Under the pieces are notes generated by a model. It was not told where the DNA came from and searched no databases. It was given only the letters and a program-made list of their open reading frames with translations. The translations under genes and the position numbers were made by a program. This document shows positions 8,054 through 20,968 of a DNA stretch of 27,906 nucleotides, piece after piece. The first letter of the stretch is position 1. Every line of letters starts with the position of its first letter. The DNA is from Gammaproteobacteria bacterium (GTDB lineage: Bacteria > Pseudomonadota > Gammaproteobacteria > HK1): contig JAJECB010000143.1 in NCBI GenBank assembly GCA_022822245.1, positions 1 through 27,906 on the forward strand, given 5' to 3'.

Positions 8054-9766
8054 ATGAGCACCCCCTCCCAGATTTCCCTGCCGCTCCTCGCCCCGGCGCG
8101 AGGCGAGGACGAGACGCTCGTTCCCGCCCGCATGGTGAACGAGTGGATCTACTGCCCGAGGCTTGCCTATCTCGAGTGGGTGGAGGGGGAGTGGGCGGAC
8201 ACCGGCGACACCGCCCAGGGGCAGCGGGTCCATCGCCGGGTCGACGCGGAGCGGGGAAAACTACCCGCCCCGGAGGAGGCCGACCAGGAATTCGCCCGGG
8301 CGAGTTCAGTCACCCTTTCGTCCGAGACCCTCGGCATCATCGCGAAGATGGACGTGGTGGAGACGCAGGGCGACCGCGTCGTTCCCGTCGACTTCAAGAA
8401 GGGAAAGCGGCCGCACGTGGCGGCCGGCGCCTACGAGCCCGAGCGAGTCCAGCTCTGTGCCCAGGGTCTGATTCTCGAAGACAACGGCTACACGGTGACC
8501 GAGGGCGCACTGTGGTTCGCGGGGTCGCGCGAGCGGGTCTACGTCCGATTCGATGAAGAGCTGCGGGAGCGGACGCGCGCGGCGATCTCGGAGCTTCGCC
8601 TCGCCGCTGCCTCCGGCCGCCGCCCGCCGCCCCTTGAAGACAGTCCCAAGTGCACACGGTGCTCCCTGGCCGGCATCTGCCTTCCCGACGAGACCAATTT
8701 CTTTGCCAAGGGACAGCCGCCCCGTCCGCTCAACCCGGCCGACGACCCCGCACTTCCGCTCTACGTCCAGACGCCGGGGGCACGGGTCCGAAAGCAGGGA
8801 GAGCGGCTGGTGGTGGAGGCGGGCGACGAGAAGGTCGAGGTGCCGATGATCGACGTGTCGCAGGTCGCCCTTCTCGGACCGGTCGCGGTTACCACCCCGA
8901 CTCTGCACGCCCTGATGCGCGCCGAGGTCCCGGTGAGCTGGATGTCGTCGGGTGGGTGGCTCCTCGGGCATACCGTCGGGACCGGCAGCCGGAACGTCGC
9001 GGTGCGGGAGGCGCAGTTTCGAACCGCAGCCGACGAACGCCGCCGGATGGCCTTCTCGCGGGAGCTGGTGGCGGCGAAGATCCGGAACACACGGACCATG
9101 CTCCGACGGAACTGGCGGCCCGATCGGCCCGCGGAGGAGCGGGACCGCGTTCTCGCAAACCTGCGCCGGGTTGCGGAGCGGTCGCGAGCCGCGCCGGACG
9201 AGTTGCGACTGCTGGGCTACGAGGGCGAAGCGGCCGCGACGTACTTCAGCCACTTCGAGGCGATGCTCGCTCCGGCCGCGGCGAAGGACCTTCCAGGGTT
9301 CGAGTTTGCGCGACGGACGCGGCGCCCGCCGACGGATCCGGTGAACGCCCTGCTCTCGTTCGGTTATTCCATGCTGACCCGAACCCTGCTCACTGCCCTC
9401 GCGACGGTGGGACTCGATCCGTACATGGGCCTGTACCACCGTCCCAGACACGGTCGACCGGCCCTGGCTCTCGACCTGATGGAACCGTTCCGGCCGATTG
9501 TCGCCGACTCCTGCGCGCTGCAGGTGATCAACAACGGCGAGATCCGGATCGACGACTTCACGACCAACGGACCCGCCTGGGCGCTCAAGCCGAACGGTCG
9601 AAAGGCCCTGATCGCCGCGTACGAACGGCGGCTCGACCAGGAGACCACCCACCCGGTCTTCGGCTATCGGATATCCATGCGCCGGCTGATCGACGTGCAG
9701 GCACGGCTCCTCGCCCGTTACCTCCAGGGCGAAATCCGCGCTTACCCCCATTACCTTCCGAGGTAG
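8054..9766 (+). CDS. cas4-cas1: CRISPR-associated Cas4-Cas1 fusion (type I-G)
   Basis: This 570-aa fusion supplies two adaptation activities: a Cas4 nuclease that selects and trims prespacers and the Cas1 integrase. The Cas4 part (about 1-215) has Cys34 in WIYCPR, the RecB-type PVDFKKGKRP (Asp113, Lys115) and the Cys200-Cys203-Cys209 cluster that would complete a 4Fe-4S site. The Cas1 part (about 235-570) has the catalytic Glu390 in GYEGEAA, His462 in LYHRP, and DLMEPFRP with Asp474/Glu477. All key residues are present. Cas4-Cas1 fusions are a hallmark of type I-G/I-U. I chose the ATG at 8054 just before the conserved part; no clear Shine-Dalgarno precedes it, and the frame is open back to 7799, so the start is uncertain. 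cas2 follows 74 nt later. Confidence 0.95.
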   Translation: MSTPSQISLPLLAPARGEDETLVPARMVNEWIYCPRLAYLEWVEGEWADTGDTAQGQRVHRRVDAERGKLPAPEEADQEFARASSVTLSSETLGIIAKMDVVETQGDRVVPVDFKKGKRPHVAAGAYEPERVQLCAQGLILEDNGYTVTEGALWFAGSRERVYVRFDEELRERTRAAISELRLAAASGRRPPPLEDSPKCTRCSLAGICLPDETNFFAKGQPPRPLNPADDPALPLYVQTPGARVRKQGERLVVEAGDEKVEVPMIDVSQVALLGPVAVTTPTLHALMRAEVPVSWMSSGGWLLGHTVGTGSRNVAVREAQFRTAADERRRMAFSRELVAAKIRNTRTMLRRNWRPDRPAEERDRVLANLRRVAERSRAAPDELRLLGYEGEAAATYFSHFEAMLAPAAAKDLPGFEFARRTRRPPTDPVNALLSFGYSMLTRTLLTALATVGLDPYMGLYHRPRHGRPALALDLMEPFRPIVADSCALQVINNGEIRIDDFTTNGPAWALKPNGRKALIAAYERRLDQETTHPVFGYRISMRRLIDVQARLLARYLQGEIRAYPHYLPR

Positions 9767-9840
9767 GCCACGGCCAACAGGTGCAAGACCGGCATCCACC
9801 TCTCCCACTCCGACCGCCCCATCACATGCCGAGGCAAATC

Positions 9841-10134
9841 ATGGCAAGCGAAAGACTCTACGTGATCGCCTACGACATCGCCGACCGCAAACGGTGGCAG
9901 AAGGTATTCAAGACGATGAAGGGCTACGGGCACTGGCTCCAGCTCTCCGTGTTCCAGTGCCGGCTGACCGCGCGTCGGAGGTTCGAGATGACGGAGCGCC
10001 TGGAGAAGGCCATCAAGCCGTCGGAAGACCATGTCGTGATCCTCGACCTCGGGCCGGCGGGCCAGGTCGAGCCGCGCGTCGAGAGCCTCGGCAAGAGCTA
10101 TGAGGCGCCCGAGCGGAGAGCTATCATCGTCTAG
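9841..10134 (+). CDS. cas2: CRISPR-associated endoribonuclease-fold protein Cas2
   Basis: This 97-aa protein has normal Cas2 length. It begins MASERLYVIAYDIAD, with the ferredoxin-fold first strand and the conserved Asp12, followed by a basic helix (KRWQKVFKTMKGYG) and the strand LQLSVFQCRLT. Cas2 bridges the Cas1 dimers in the spacer integration complex. The ATG at 9841 has GAGG about 8 nt upstream; an in-frame ATG at 9826 would add five residues. It is the last protein gene of the adaptation block and is followed by the leader and array on the same strand. Confidence 0.95.
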   Translation: MASERLYVIAYDIADRKRWQKVFKTMKGYGHWLQLSVFQCRLTARRRFEMTERLEKAIKPSEDHVVILDLGPAGQVEPRVESLGKSYEAPERRAIIV

Positions 10135-10353
10135 CCGCGGCCGTCGGCCGCCTGCCGGCCGGCGCGCGAGGGCTTCGGTTCACGCGGATGGCCGGGCAGC
10201 GCTCGAAGTGTCGTAACGTGTTGAGCCACCGCCGCTCTTTGACAGCCAGGAAGCCCGAACCGGCCGCCGATCGAAGGCAGGCCGAGCACGAGTGCACGAG
10301 CGCTCGCAAACCGGCGCGTCCCGTGCCAGAATCCAACCGCCTGGAACGGCGGG
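10135..10353 (+). promoter_or_regulatory. Putative CRISPR leader between cas2 and the array
   Basis: About 220 bp without a gene separate cas2 from the first repeat, the usual place for a leader. A GCGGCC-gtc-GGCCGC hairpin (10137-10151) begins 2 nt after the cas2 stop and is followed by a second GC palindrome near 10154-10163. A TTGACA lies at 10239-10244, but no matching -10 is seen. Unlike many leaders this one is not AT-rich. Placing the leader here agrees with the degenerate last repeat lying at the far end. Confidence 0.5.
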
Positions 10354-10759
10354 CCATCCCCGGCGAATTCGCCGGGGCCTCATTGAAGCCGCTCAACTCG
10401 GATATTCACGACCTCGCCGTTGTGCGCCATCCCCGGCGAATTCGCCGGGGCCTCATTGAAGCACCACTGGTTGGCGTCGGACCTCGACACCCCGCACGAC
10501 CCATCCCCGGCGAATTCGCCGGGGCCTCATTGAAGCCTGTCCTCCCTATTGGCACGCGCGATCCATCCGGCCGTCCATCCCCGGCGAATTCGCCGGGGCC
10601 TCATTGAAGCGACTGCGGACGCTTCGGCGCCGCTCAGCCGCCACGAGAGCCATCCCCGGCGAATTCGCCGGGGCCTCATTGAAGCGAGCGCCTCGCCGCG
10701 GCGGACGAGAACGCGGAGACGGCCCATCCCCGGCGAAACCGCCGGGGCCTCATTGATCT
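10354..10759 (+). CRISPR. Type I-G CRISPR array, 6 repeats and 5 spacers
   Basis: The 36-nt repeats lie at 10354-10389, 10427-10462, 10501-10536, 10575-10610, 10650-10685 and 10724-10759, with spacers of 37-39 nt between them. The first five repeats are identical. Each contains the perfect 20-bp palindrome ccccggcgaattcgccgggg, with an EcoRI site in the centre, followed by gcctcattgaagc. The last repeat is degenerate: the centre reads gaaacc in place of gaattc and the end is gatct. The 3' end attgaagc resembles the ATTGAAAC end of other type I repeats and would give an 8-nt crRNA 5' handle, so transcription is probably on the + strand, away from cas2. Csb2 (Cas5-Cas6) is the expected processing enzyme. 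Confidence 0.97.
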
Positions 10760-11080
10760 GGAGCGCCGAGGTGTCGTGTCGATTGGGAATCGCCCGACCA
10801 AGGAGAAGCGGCGTACCATTGCCGCCACGACCATGCGGCCATCGGACGCGGCCTGGACGAGACAACCCCGGTACCGGCCGCGGTTCGGCCTTGGCGCGCG
10901 CTGCCGCGAAGGAGCATCAAGACGTAGCGACTGCCGGGGGTGCTGCTCGGCATGGTGACAAGGGCGAGCCGCCGGTCGATGGAGGCTCCCGGACACGGAC
11001 AGGGCTCCTCCCTCGGGAGGTGAGCAGGCGGCCCCAGCGCCCGGCGCGCCAAGGACGGGGGCCACATCGGAGGGGAATTC
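10760..11080. other. Gene-free stretch between the CRISPR array and the amidohydrolase
   Basis: About 320 bp with no supported gene. Open frames on both strands have the Arg/Pro/Gly-rich composition of shadows. The right end carries CCTCCC-tc-GGGAGG near 11010-11023 and the strong Shine-Dalgarno GGAGGGG just before the ATG at 11081. I could not find a convincing -35/-10 pair. Confidence 0.5.
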
Positions 11081-12424
11081 ATGTTCGACCTCATCGTTCG
11101 CGGCGACCTCGTGCTTCCGGATCGCGTGCTCGCCGGAGGCTATCTCGGCATCTCGGACGGGACCATCGGAGCGATCGGGACCGGCCCCGCACCGCCCGGG
11201 AGGGCCACCGTCGATGGCGGCGGCAAGCTCGTGTTCCCCGGGGTCGTCGACGGTCAGGTGCACGCGGGGAGCGCGGCCGGCATCGAGGGACTGGGCGACG
11301 CCTCCCGGGCCGCCGCCGCGGGCGGGGTCACGACGATCGTGGACATGCCGTTCGACGATCCCCATCCGGTCGACACGGTGGAGCGCCTGCGCAACAAGGT
11401 CGGCACGATCGAGCGTCTCGCCGTCGTCGACGTCGCGCTCTACGCCACCGCCCGCAAGGGAGCGGGCGCGGACGGCATTCCCGAGCTCGCCGACGCCGGC
11501 GCCTGCGCCTTCAAGGTATCGACCTACGAATACCATCCCGTCCGCTTCCCGGGGTACGACACGGGAGAGCTCTTCGAGATCTTCCCGGTCATCGCGAAGA
11601 CCGGGCTTCCGGTGGCGTTCCACAACGAGGATCCGCACATCGTGCGACGCCTCACCGAGCAGTTCGAGCGGGAACGGCGCAACACCCCGGAGGCGCACGG
11701 CGCAAGCCGCCCTCCGCTCGCGGAGCTCATCGCGAACGTGGCCGTGTTCGAGATCGCACGGGCGACCGGGGTCCGCTGCCACATCGTGCACAGCTCGCTC
11801 GCGCGCGGGTTCGACCACGTGCGTCGATACCGGGAGGACGGAGTGCGGGTGAGCGCGGAGACGTGCGTGCAGTACCTCGTCTTCGACGAGGGGGACGTCC
11901 TTCGGATGGGCGCGCGGCTCAAGCAGAACCCACCCATCCGCCCCGCCGCGGAGAAGGCGGCGCTGTGGGAGAAGATCGCCGCGGACGAGATCGACTTCGT
12001 GTCCTCCGACCACGTCGCATGGCCGCTCTCGCGCAAGTCCGACCCGGACATCTTCAAGAACGGCGCGGGCATCCCCGGCCTCGAGACGATTTTCGCCGCG
12101 CTCTATACCGGCATGGTGAGCGACCGCGCGATGCCCGCGACCCGAGTGGCGGAGTTGCTCTCCGAACGCCCGGCACGGCACTTCGGCCTTTTTCCGCGCA
12201 AGGGTGCGCTGATACCGGGAGGAGACGCGGACTTCATCGTCGTCGACCCCTCACCCTGGACCTTCGACGCCGCGAACATGGCCTCGGAGGTGAAGTGGAG
12301 CCCGTACGACGGGATGCGCTTCGGCGCCCGGGTGGAAGCGACGTACGTGCGAGGAAAGCCGGTGTTCATCGACAGCCAGGTTGTCGCGCCGGCAGGAAGC
12401 GGCGCGTTCATCCGGCCCGCGTAG
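11081..12424 (+). CDS. Dihydroorotase/allantoinase-like cyclic amidohydrolase
   Basis: This 447-aa protein has the length and layout of the hydantoinase/dihydroorotase/allantoinase group, binuclear-metal enzymes that open cyclic amide rings. It has an N-terminal beta-sandwich piece (FDLIVRGDLVLPD), PGVVDGQVH at about 54-61, AAAAGGVTTIVDMP at 77-90, the likely carboxylated Lys145 (CAFKVSTYE), His181 (AFHNEDPH), His237 (HIVHSS), Asp310-His311 (SSDHVAWP), and the C-terminal GALIPGGDADFIVVDP. The first metal motif is Q-x-H (Gln59, His61) instead of H-x-H, so metal binding or chemistry may differ. GGAGGGG lies 5 nt before the ATG. It converges closely with the dehydrogenase that follows; the two may act in one catabolic route, which is inference. 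Confidence 0.88.
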   Translation: MFDLIVRGDLVLPDRVLAGGYLGISDGTIGAIGTGPAPPGRATVDGGGKLVFPGVVDGQVHAGSAAGIEGLGDASRAAAAGGVTTIVDMPFDDPHPVDTVERLRNKVGTIERLAVVDVALYATARKGAGADGIPELADAGACAFKVSTYEYHPVRFPGYDTGELFEIFPVIAKTGLPVAFHNEDPHIVRRLTEQFERERRNTPEAHGASRPPLAELIANVAVFEIARATGVRCHIVHSSLARGFDHVRRYREDGVRVSAETCVQYLVFDEGDVLRMGARLKQNPPIRPAAEKAALWEKIAADEIDFVSSDHVAWPLSRKSDPDIFKNGAGIPGLETIFAALYTGMVSDRAMPATRVAELLSERPARHFGLFPRKGALIPGGDADFIVVDPSPWTFDAANMASEVKWSPYDGMRFGARVEATYVRGKPVFIDSQVVAPAGSGAFIRPA

Positions 12425-12448
12425 AACGGGACTATTCCGTGCCGGGCG

Positions 12449-13420
12449 TCAGTACCAGCGCGCCTTGTCCACCACGTTGCGAAGAGGCTCGCCGGCGAGG
12501 AATCGGCGCGCGTTGTCAGCGAGCAGCGCGTAGCGGCGTTCGGCGATGTCCTCGGCGTCGGCCACCGCGACGTGCGGCGTGAGCAGCACGTTCTCCAGCG
12601 TCCAGAGCGGATGCTCCGAGGGCAGGGGCTCAAGCTCGAACACGTCGAGCCCCGCGCCCGCGATCTCCCCTGCCGCGAGCACCGCGGTCAGGTCGTCGAG
12701 ACGGGTGGTCATGCCCCGCCCGATGTTGATGAAGTAGGCAGACGGCTTCATGCGCCGGAAGCGCTCCGCGTTCCACATGAACTCCGTTTCCGGCGTGTGC
12801 GGCGCAGTGGTGACCACGAAGTCGGCCGCCGGCAAGAGGTCATCGAGCGCGGAAGGCGCGTGAATCTCCCCCGGGAAGTCGTGCTCCGGCCGCGGATCGA
12901 TACCGACGACCGTCGATCCCAGCGCCACGCACAGCCGCGCGGTTTCCGCCCCGATGCCGCCCACCCCCTGGATGAGCACGGTGGACCCTACGACGTTGAC
13001 GTAACCGCGCTTGCGGGCGCCCTGGTCCCAGCGCCGGTCGCGCTGCGCCTCCATCCAGTACGGCAGCCCGCGCGAGAGCGCGAGCATGAACATCAGGATG
13101 TGGTGGGCGATGTGGTCGGAGTAGATGCCCCGGGCATTCGTCACCACCACCGGATGCTCGATGAGCCCCTCGTAGTAGTAGCCGGGAAACGGCGCCGCGA
13201 AGGGGCTCTGGAGCCAGCGCAGGTTCTTCGCGACCGGCAGCGCCTCCGGGGGTACCCAGCCGAAGGCGGCGTCCGCCCGCGCGACGAGGTCGCGCACCGC
13301 CGTGTCGTCCTTCGCCGCGACCACGTCGAACCCGGGCACGTCTTCCCCGAGCCGTTCCGCCAGGGCGTGCGCATCATCGTCGTTCGGGGGAAGAATCGCG
13401 AACAGGAACCGATTGGACAT
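12449..13420 (-). CDS. D-2-hydroxyacid dehydrogenase (NAD-binding)
   Basis: This 323-aa protein belongs to the D-isomer-specific 2-hydroxyacid dehydrogenase family, which reduces 2-oxoacids to D-2-hydroxyacids or the reverse. The NAD-binding GVGGIG is at 152-157, with Asp175 (VVGIDPRPE) at the end of the second strand pointing to NAD rather than NADP. The catalytic triad is visible: Arg235 (NIGRGM), Glu264 (DVFELEPLP) and His283 (TPHVAVAD). A GAGAGAGA stretch precedes the ATG at 13418-13420. It converges on the amidohydrolase with only 24 nt between the stops. The substrate is not shown by the sequence. Confidence 0.92.
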   Translation of the reverse strand: MSNRFLFAILPPNDDDAHALAERLGEDVPGFDVVAAKDDTAVRDLVARADAAFGWVPPEALPVAKNLRWLQSPFAAPFPGYYYEGLIEHPVVVTNARGIYSDHIAHHILMFMLALSRGLPYWMEAQRDRRWDQGARKRGYVNVVGSTVLIQGVGGIGAETARLCVALGSTVVGIDPRPEHDFPGEIHAPSALDDLLPAADFVVTTAPHTPETEFMWNAERFRRMKPSAYFINIGRGMTTRLDDLTAVLAAGEIAGAGLDVFELEPLPSEHPLWTLENVLLTPHVAVADAEDIAERRYALLADNARRFLAGEPLRNVVDKARWY

Positions 13421-13709
13421 GGGTGCTCTCTCTCGTTTCCGGACCCGGAGCTGCGTAGCGTGCCAAGTATCGCCGGCCGGCGGCCGGGCGGGCTACCGGT
13501 GGCGAAGGGCGCTTCGGAAAGGGCGAGTATCGCGCACCAGCGCTGCGATACGTGGACCGGGCCGTGCCGGGAAAGCCGTCACGGCAAGCGAATTCCTCCG
13601 CTTCATGGCGCATCGAGTTCATCCGGCTACCGGGCCGGTGCGATTTCGATGGGGAGCGGCTCCTCCCGAGAGAAGCCCCCGGTTCGACGAGATACGCGCG
13701 CGCCTGCGG
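13421..13709. other. Gap between the hydroxyacid dehydrogenase and the AAA-ATPase/nuclease gene
   Basis: About 290 bp without a supported gene. It should hold the promoter of the leftward dehydrogenase and the 3' end of the upstream nuclease gene. A GC-only run of repeated ccgg/cggc units sits near 13470-13490. I see no clear promoter boxes or terminator. Confidence 0.4.
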
Positions 13710-15257
13710 TCAAGCGCGCTCCACCTGGAACGCGGCGACGTTGCGGGCGTCCTTGCTGAACTCGACGGCGATGAGATGGATCGGCCGGCCCGAGCCCCGG
13801 TACTTGTCCGCGTAGCGCTTCTCCTTCAACTGGGCCATCGCCGCTCCCTCCGGCGCCATCTCGACGACCTTGAACTCGAAGAGATAGACGTTGTCGTTGA
13901 AGCGTACCGCCATGTCCAGCCGGCCGTGGCTGGTGCTGTCCTCCACCGTGATGTCCAGCCCGAGCGCGGCGAAGTAGGAATAGAACACGCTCGCGTAGTA
14001 CCCCTCGTAGCGCGCGATGTCGTTGCTCGTGTACCACTCGTACGGGATGCTCGCGAAGAACGCCTGGAACAGCGACTCGAGCCCCGCGAAGTCGTTGGCC
14101 TCCAGAAGCCGGTAGAGCCGGACGCTGTTCGCCATCTGGCGCGACGCATCACGCACCAGGTAGCGGAGCAGGCTCCGGTTGAGACTCTGACGCACTTCCC
14201 GGTTGGGGTAGCCCAGCCGATACAGCGGCTCACCGCCGAGGTCTTCCTCGTCGCGGATGGTGAGGTAGCCGGTCTGGAAGAGCAGCGCCTCCGTCGCCAT
14301 GTCGTCCACGTCGAACGTGGACAGGAGGTCGGCGCTGCCCACCAGGTCGTCGAGAACGAGGGAGCTCACCCGGCGCCTGAACAGCGTTTCGACCAGGAAC
14401 GCCGGGGTGCCGGTCTCGAACCACCAGGCGCCGAACTTGCGTTTGTCGAAGAGCAGCAGGATGTCGAAGGGGTTGTAGACCTTCTCGTCACCCAGCCAGC
14501 AATAACCGTTGTACCAGTCACGAATCGCCTCCCGGTCGAGGCCGGGAAGCTCCGGCGCGAACACCGAATCCAGGTCGCAGTCCGTATAGCCGCAGATGGC
14601 GGAGTAACGGGGATCCAGGGTGATGTCCTTGAGGTTGTTGAGCCCTGAAAACAGGCTGACCTTGGAGAACTTGCTCACGCCGGTGATGAAGCTGAACCGG
14701 ATGTGCGCATCGCTGTCCTTGATGACTGCGTAGAGACCGCGGAGGTAATCGCGGTTGGCACGGGCGACCTCCGGCGTGTCCAGCGCATCCAGTATCGGCT
14801 TGTCGTACTCGTCCACCAGCACCGCGACGCGCTGGCCGGTACGCCCGTGCAGCGTTTTGATCAGGTGGCCGAAGCGGGCCGGCGCGGATTCGGGGCGATC
14901 GGTGATCGCCGCGTCATCCTCCATGGCCTTCAGCCGATCCATCACCTCCGTCCGCAGGTCGCCCAACCCCTGGAAGTGGCCGGCGCCGAAGCTCAGACGC
15001 AGGACGGGATGGTGCATCGACCAGTCCCAGCGGTCATGGATGGCGAGCCCTTCGAACAGCGCCTCGTTGCCCTCGAACAGCTCCTTCAGCGTATCGAGGA
15101 ACAGGCTCTTGCCGAACCGCCGTGGGCGCGAAAGGAAGTAATGCTTGCCCTCGTCCAGCAACCGCCGGGCATGGGCGGTCTTGTCCACGTAGTAGCAGCC
15201 GTCCTCGCGGATCTCGCGGAACGTCTGGATGCCGATGGGGAGCCTGCGCCGCGTCAT
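13710..15257 (-). CDS. AAA-ATPase-like protein with C-terminal PD-(D/E)XK nuclease domain
   Basis: This 515-aa protein matches the architecture of the AAA-ATPase_like (PF09820) plus PDDEXK_9 (PF08011) family. The N-terminus has PIGIQTFREIREDGCYYVDKT, then a modified Walker A SRPRRFGKS (about 43-51) and Walker B VAVLVDEYDKP (about 145-153). The C-terminal nuclease core reads GRLDMAVRF...YLFEFK, giving Asp448, Glu461 and Lys463, followed by AQLKEKRYADKY with Gln476, all intact. The family is widespread and often multicopy in some bacteria; its function is not established, with defence or mobile-element roles suggested. It sits alone between the two CRISPR-Cas blocks on the same strand as the effector operon. 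A TTGACA at 15286-15291 may drive it. Confidence 0.9.
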   Translation of the reverse strand: MTRRRLPIGIQTFREIREDGCYYVDKTAHARRLLDEGKHYFLSRPRRFGKSLFLDTLKELFEGNEALFEGLAIHDRWDWSMHHPVLRLSFGAGHFQGLGDLRTEVMDRLKAMEDDAAITDRPESAPARFGHLIKTLHGRTGQRVAVLVDEYDKPILDALDTPEVARANRDYLRGLYAVIKDSDAHIRFSFITGVSKFSKVSLFSGLNNLKDITLDPRYSAICGYTDCDLDSVFAPELPGLDREAIRDWYNGYCWLGDEKVYNPFDILLLFDKRKFGAWWFETGTPAFLVETLFRRRVSSLVLDDLVGSADLLSTFDVDDMATEALLFQTGYLTIRDEEDLGGEPLYRLGYPNREVRQSLNRSLLRYLVRDASRQMANSVRLYRLLEANDFAGLESLFQAFFASIPYEWYTSNDIARYEGYYASVFYSYFAALGLDITVEDSTSHGRLDMAVRFNDNVYLFEFKVVEMAPEGAAMAQLKEKRYADKYRGSGRPIHLIAVEFSKDARNVAAFQVERA

Positions 15258-15263
15258 GGGCGC

Positions 15264-15291
15264 ACGGTACCCTGACGACGGACGATGTCAA
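15264..15291 (-). promoter_or_regulatory. Possible promoter of the AAA-ATPase/nuclease gene
   Basis: A consensus TTGACA (15291-15286) is followed after 16 nt by TACCGT (15269-15264), a poor -10. A start 7 nt further would fall on the ATG itself, suggesting a leaderless or near-leaderless message; AGGG about 10 nt before the ATG could alternatively act as a ribosome site of a longer transcript. Confidence 0.35.
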
Positions 15292-15508
15292 ATGCCGCGA
15301 TCACCGGCGCGCAGGGGTTGGCGGCGGGCTCCGGTCGCGAATGATTGGGTAGTGGCAGCCGGTCGCCCGCGCTCGCCGCGGAGAGAAGGGACAGGTGGTT
15401 CGAGGCGTCAGCTACCGCGAGTTGACGGCCGGTCCCCCGGCATCTCGGGTGAGCGCTGATCCGTTGGAGGTTCCGGTCGGGGAGTGAGCGTGCCGCTCCC
15501 TACTTCTC

Positions 15509-16416
15509 CTACCAAGCGACCTCCGGCGGACCGAAAGTGCCATAGCCCCCCTGATCGGTCCGGCGAATTGGTGACCGAAGGATGGTAGATACGCCCCACG
15601 AGCGATACCAGCGGTCGCGATCTGAAGCCGCCGGGTGGTCGTAAGCGTGGGCCAGGAGTGCCTTGACGGCGCGCGGTGTGGCCGGCCTTTTCCAAAGCGG
15701 CCAGGAGTACCAGCCGGCCTTCCACGAGCCCGAGCATCCCTGCGTGTCCGTTCGGCCTCGGCCCGCGAAGACGGGATGCAGACTCAGTCCCAGAAGGGCC
15801 AAGGCTTCGGGTCCCGGATTGGTGAGCTTCTTCTCCGGACTCGGATTGTTGGCTCTCAGTGCGTACACCCGATCGTCGGTGACGTCCCATCCAAGGGAAG
15901 GGACTTCGCTTTCGTAGCGCCACGGACCTTCGAGACCCGACTCGATGTCCCCTCTCGTGACGGCATTCAGTATCTTGCGGGCCGTATCCAGGAACTTCTG
16001 TTGCCCCGCTGTGAAGTAGAAGTCGGACGGTTTCGCGGCCCTCTGGTTATCCAGGCTACCCTCTGCCACGAGGGAAGGTGCCAATCCGCCGCTCCATGCA
16101 AACCGCAACGCTTGCCGGAGATATACCCCGATGTCCTCGGGCATCAGCTTGAGCTCGTCCCCCTTCGGCATTTTCGAGCCGTCCATCCGTCTGGGATTGA
16201 CGGCTGGACTGTTCTTCCAATGCGCGAACGCCTCCAACGCCTGGGTCGCGATCCGATCAATGGTGAACACCTCTTCTACGACCGCGTGGGGCACAACGTC
16301 CTCGCTCCACCAAAGCCGTGGCTGCGCATCCTCGTTCCCGAAAGCCACCTGCACGCCAAGGGCCGCGAGGAACCCCAACGGATTCGTGCCTTCAAGCCCG
16401 GGAAGATGGGTGCCGC

Positions 16417-16420
<4 letters not shown>
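15509..16420 (-). CDS. Type I-G CRISPR protein, Csb3 / Cas3-extension family (Cas8-like)
   Basis: This 303-aa protein is the last gene of the interference operon. It starts MSGTHLPGLEGTNPLGFLAALG, a pattern like the N-termini of type I-G large-subunit-type proteins (PLxFLxALG), and ends GGYGTFGPPEVAW. I assign it to the Csb3 or 'Cas3-extension' group by its place and N-terminal motif; the exact family name is uncertain. It may help Cascade recognise target DNA, which is inference. The start at 16418-16420 overlaps the cas3 stop as ATGA, a mark of translational coupling. A longer frame to 16483 would run deep into cas3 and is unlikely. No Csx17-type protein occurs elsewhere in the window. Confidence 0.75.

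Positions 16421-20968
<4,548 letters not shown>

Noticed and set aside
8940..9600. Self-targeting by the array against genes in this window
   Set aside because: By eye I found no full-length match of any spacer to the window; the only resemblance is the protein-level RES similarity reported separately.
10239..10244. TTGACA in the CRISPR leader as the array promoter
   Set aside because: No -10 box lies at 16-18 nt spacing (the position is GC-only), so I mention it only within the leader entry.
10549..12582. A 677-codon + frame that runs from the CRISPR array through the amidohydrolase in another frame
   Set aside because: It translates the repeats themselves (recurring PRRIRRGLIEA) and then Arg-rich noise; the repeat periodicity explains the openness.
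15483..15505. Terminator after the last gene of the effector operon
   Set aside because: A short GAGCG/CGCTC stem is visible but it is only 5 bp and no T-run follows.
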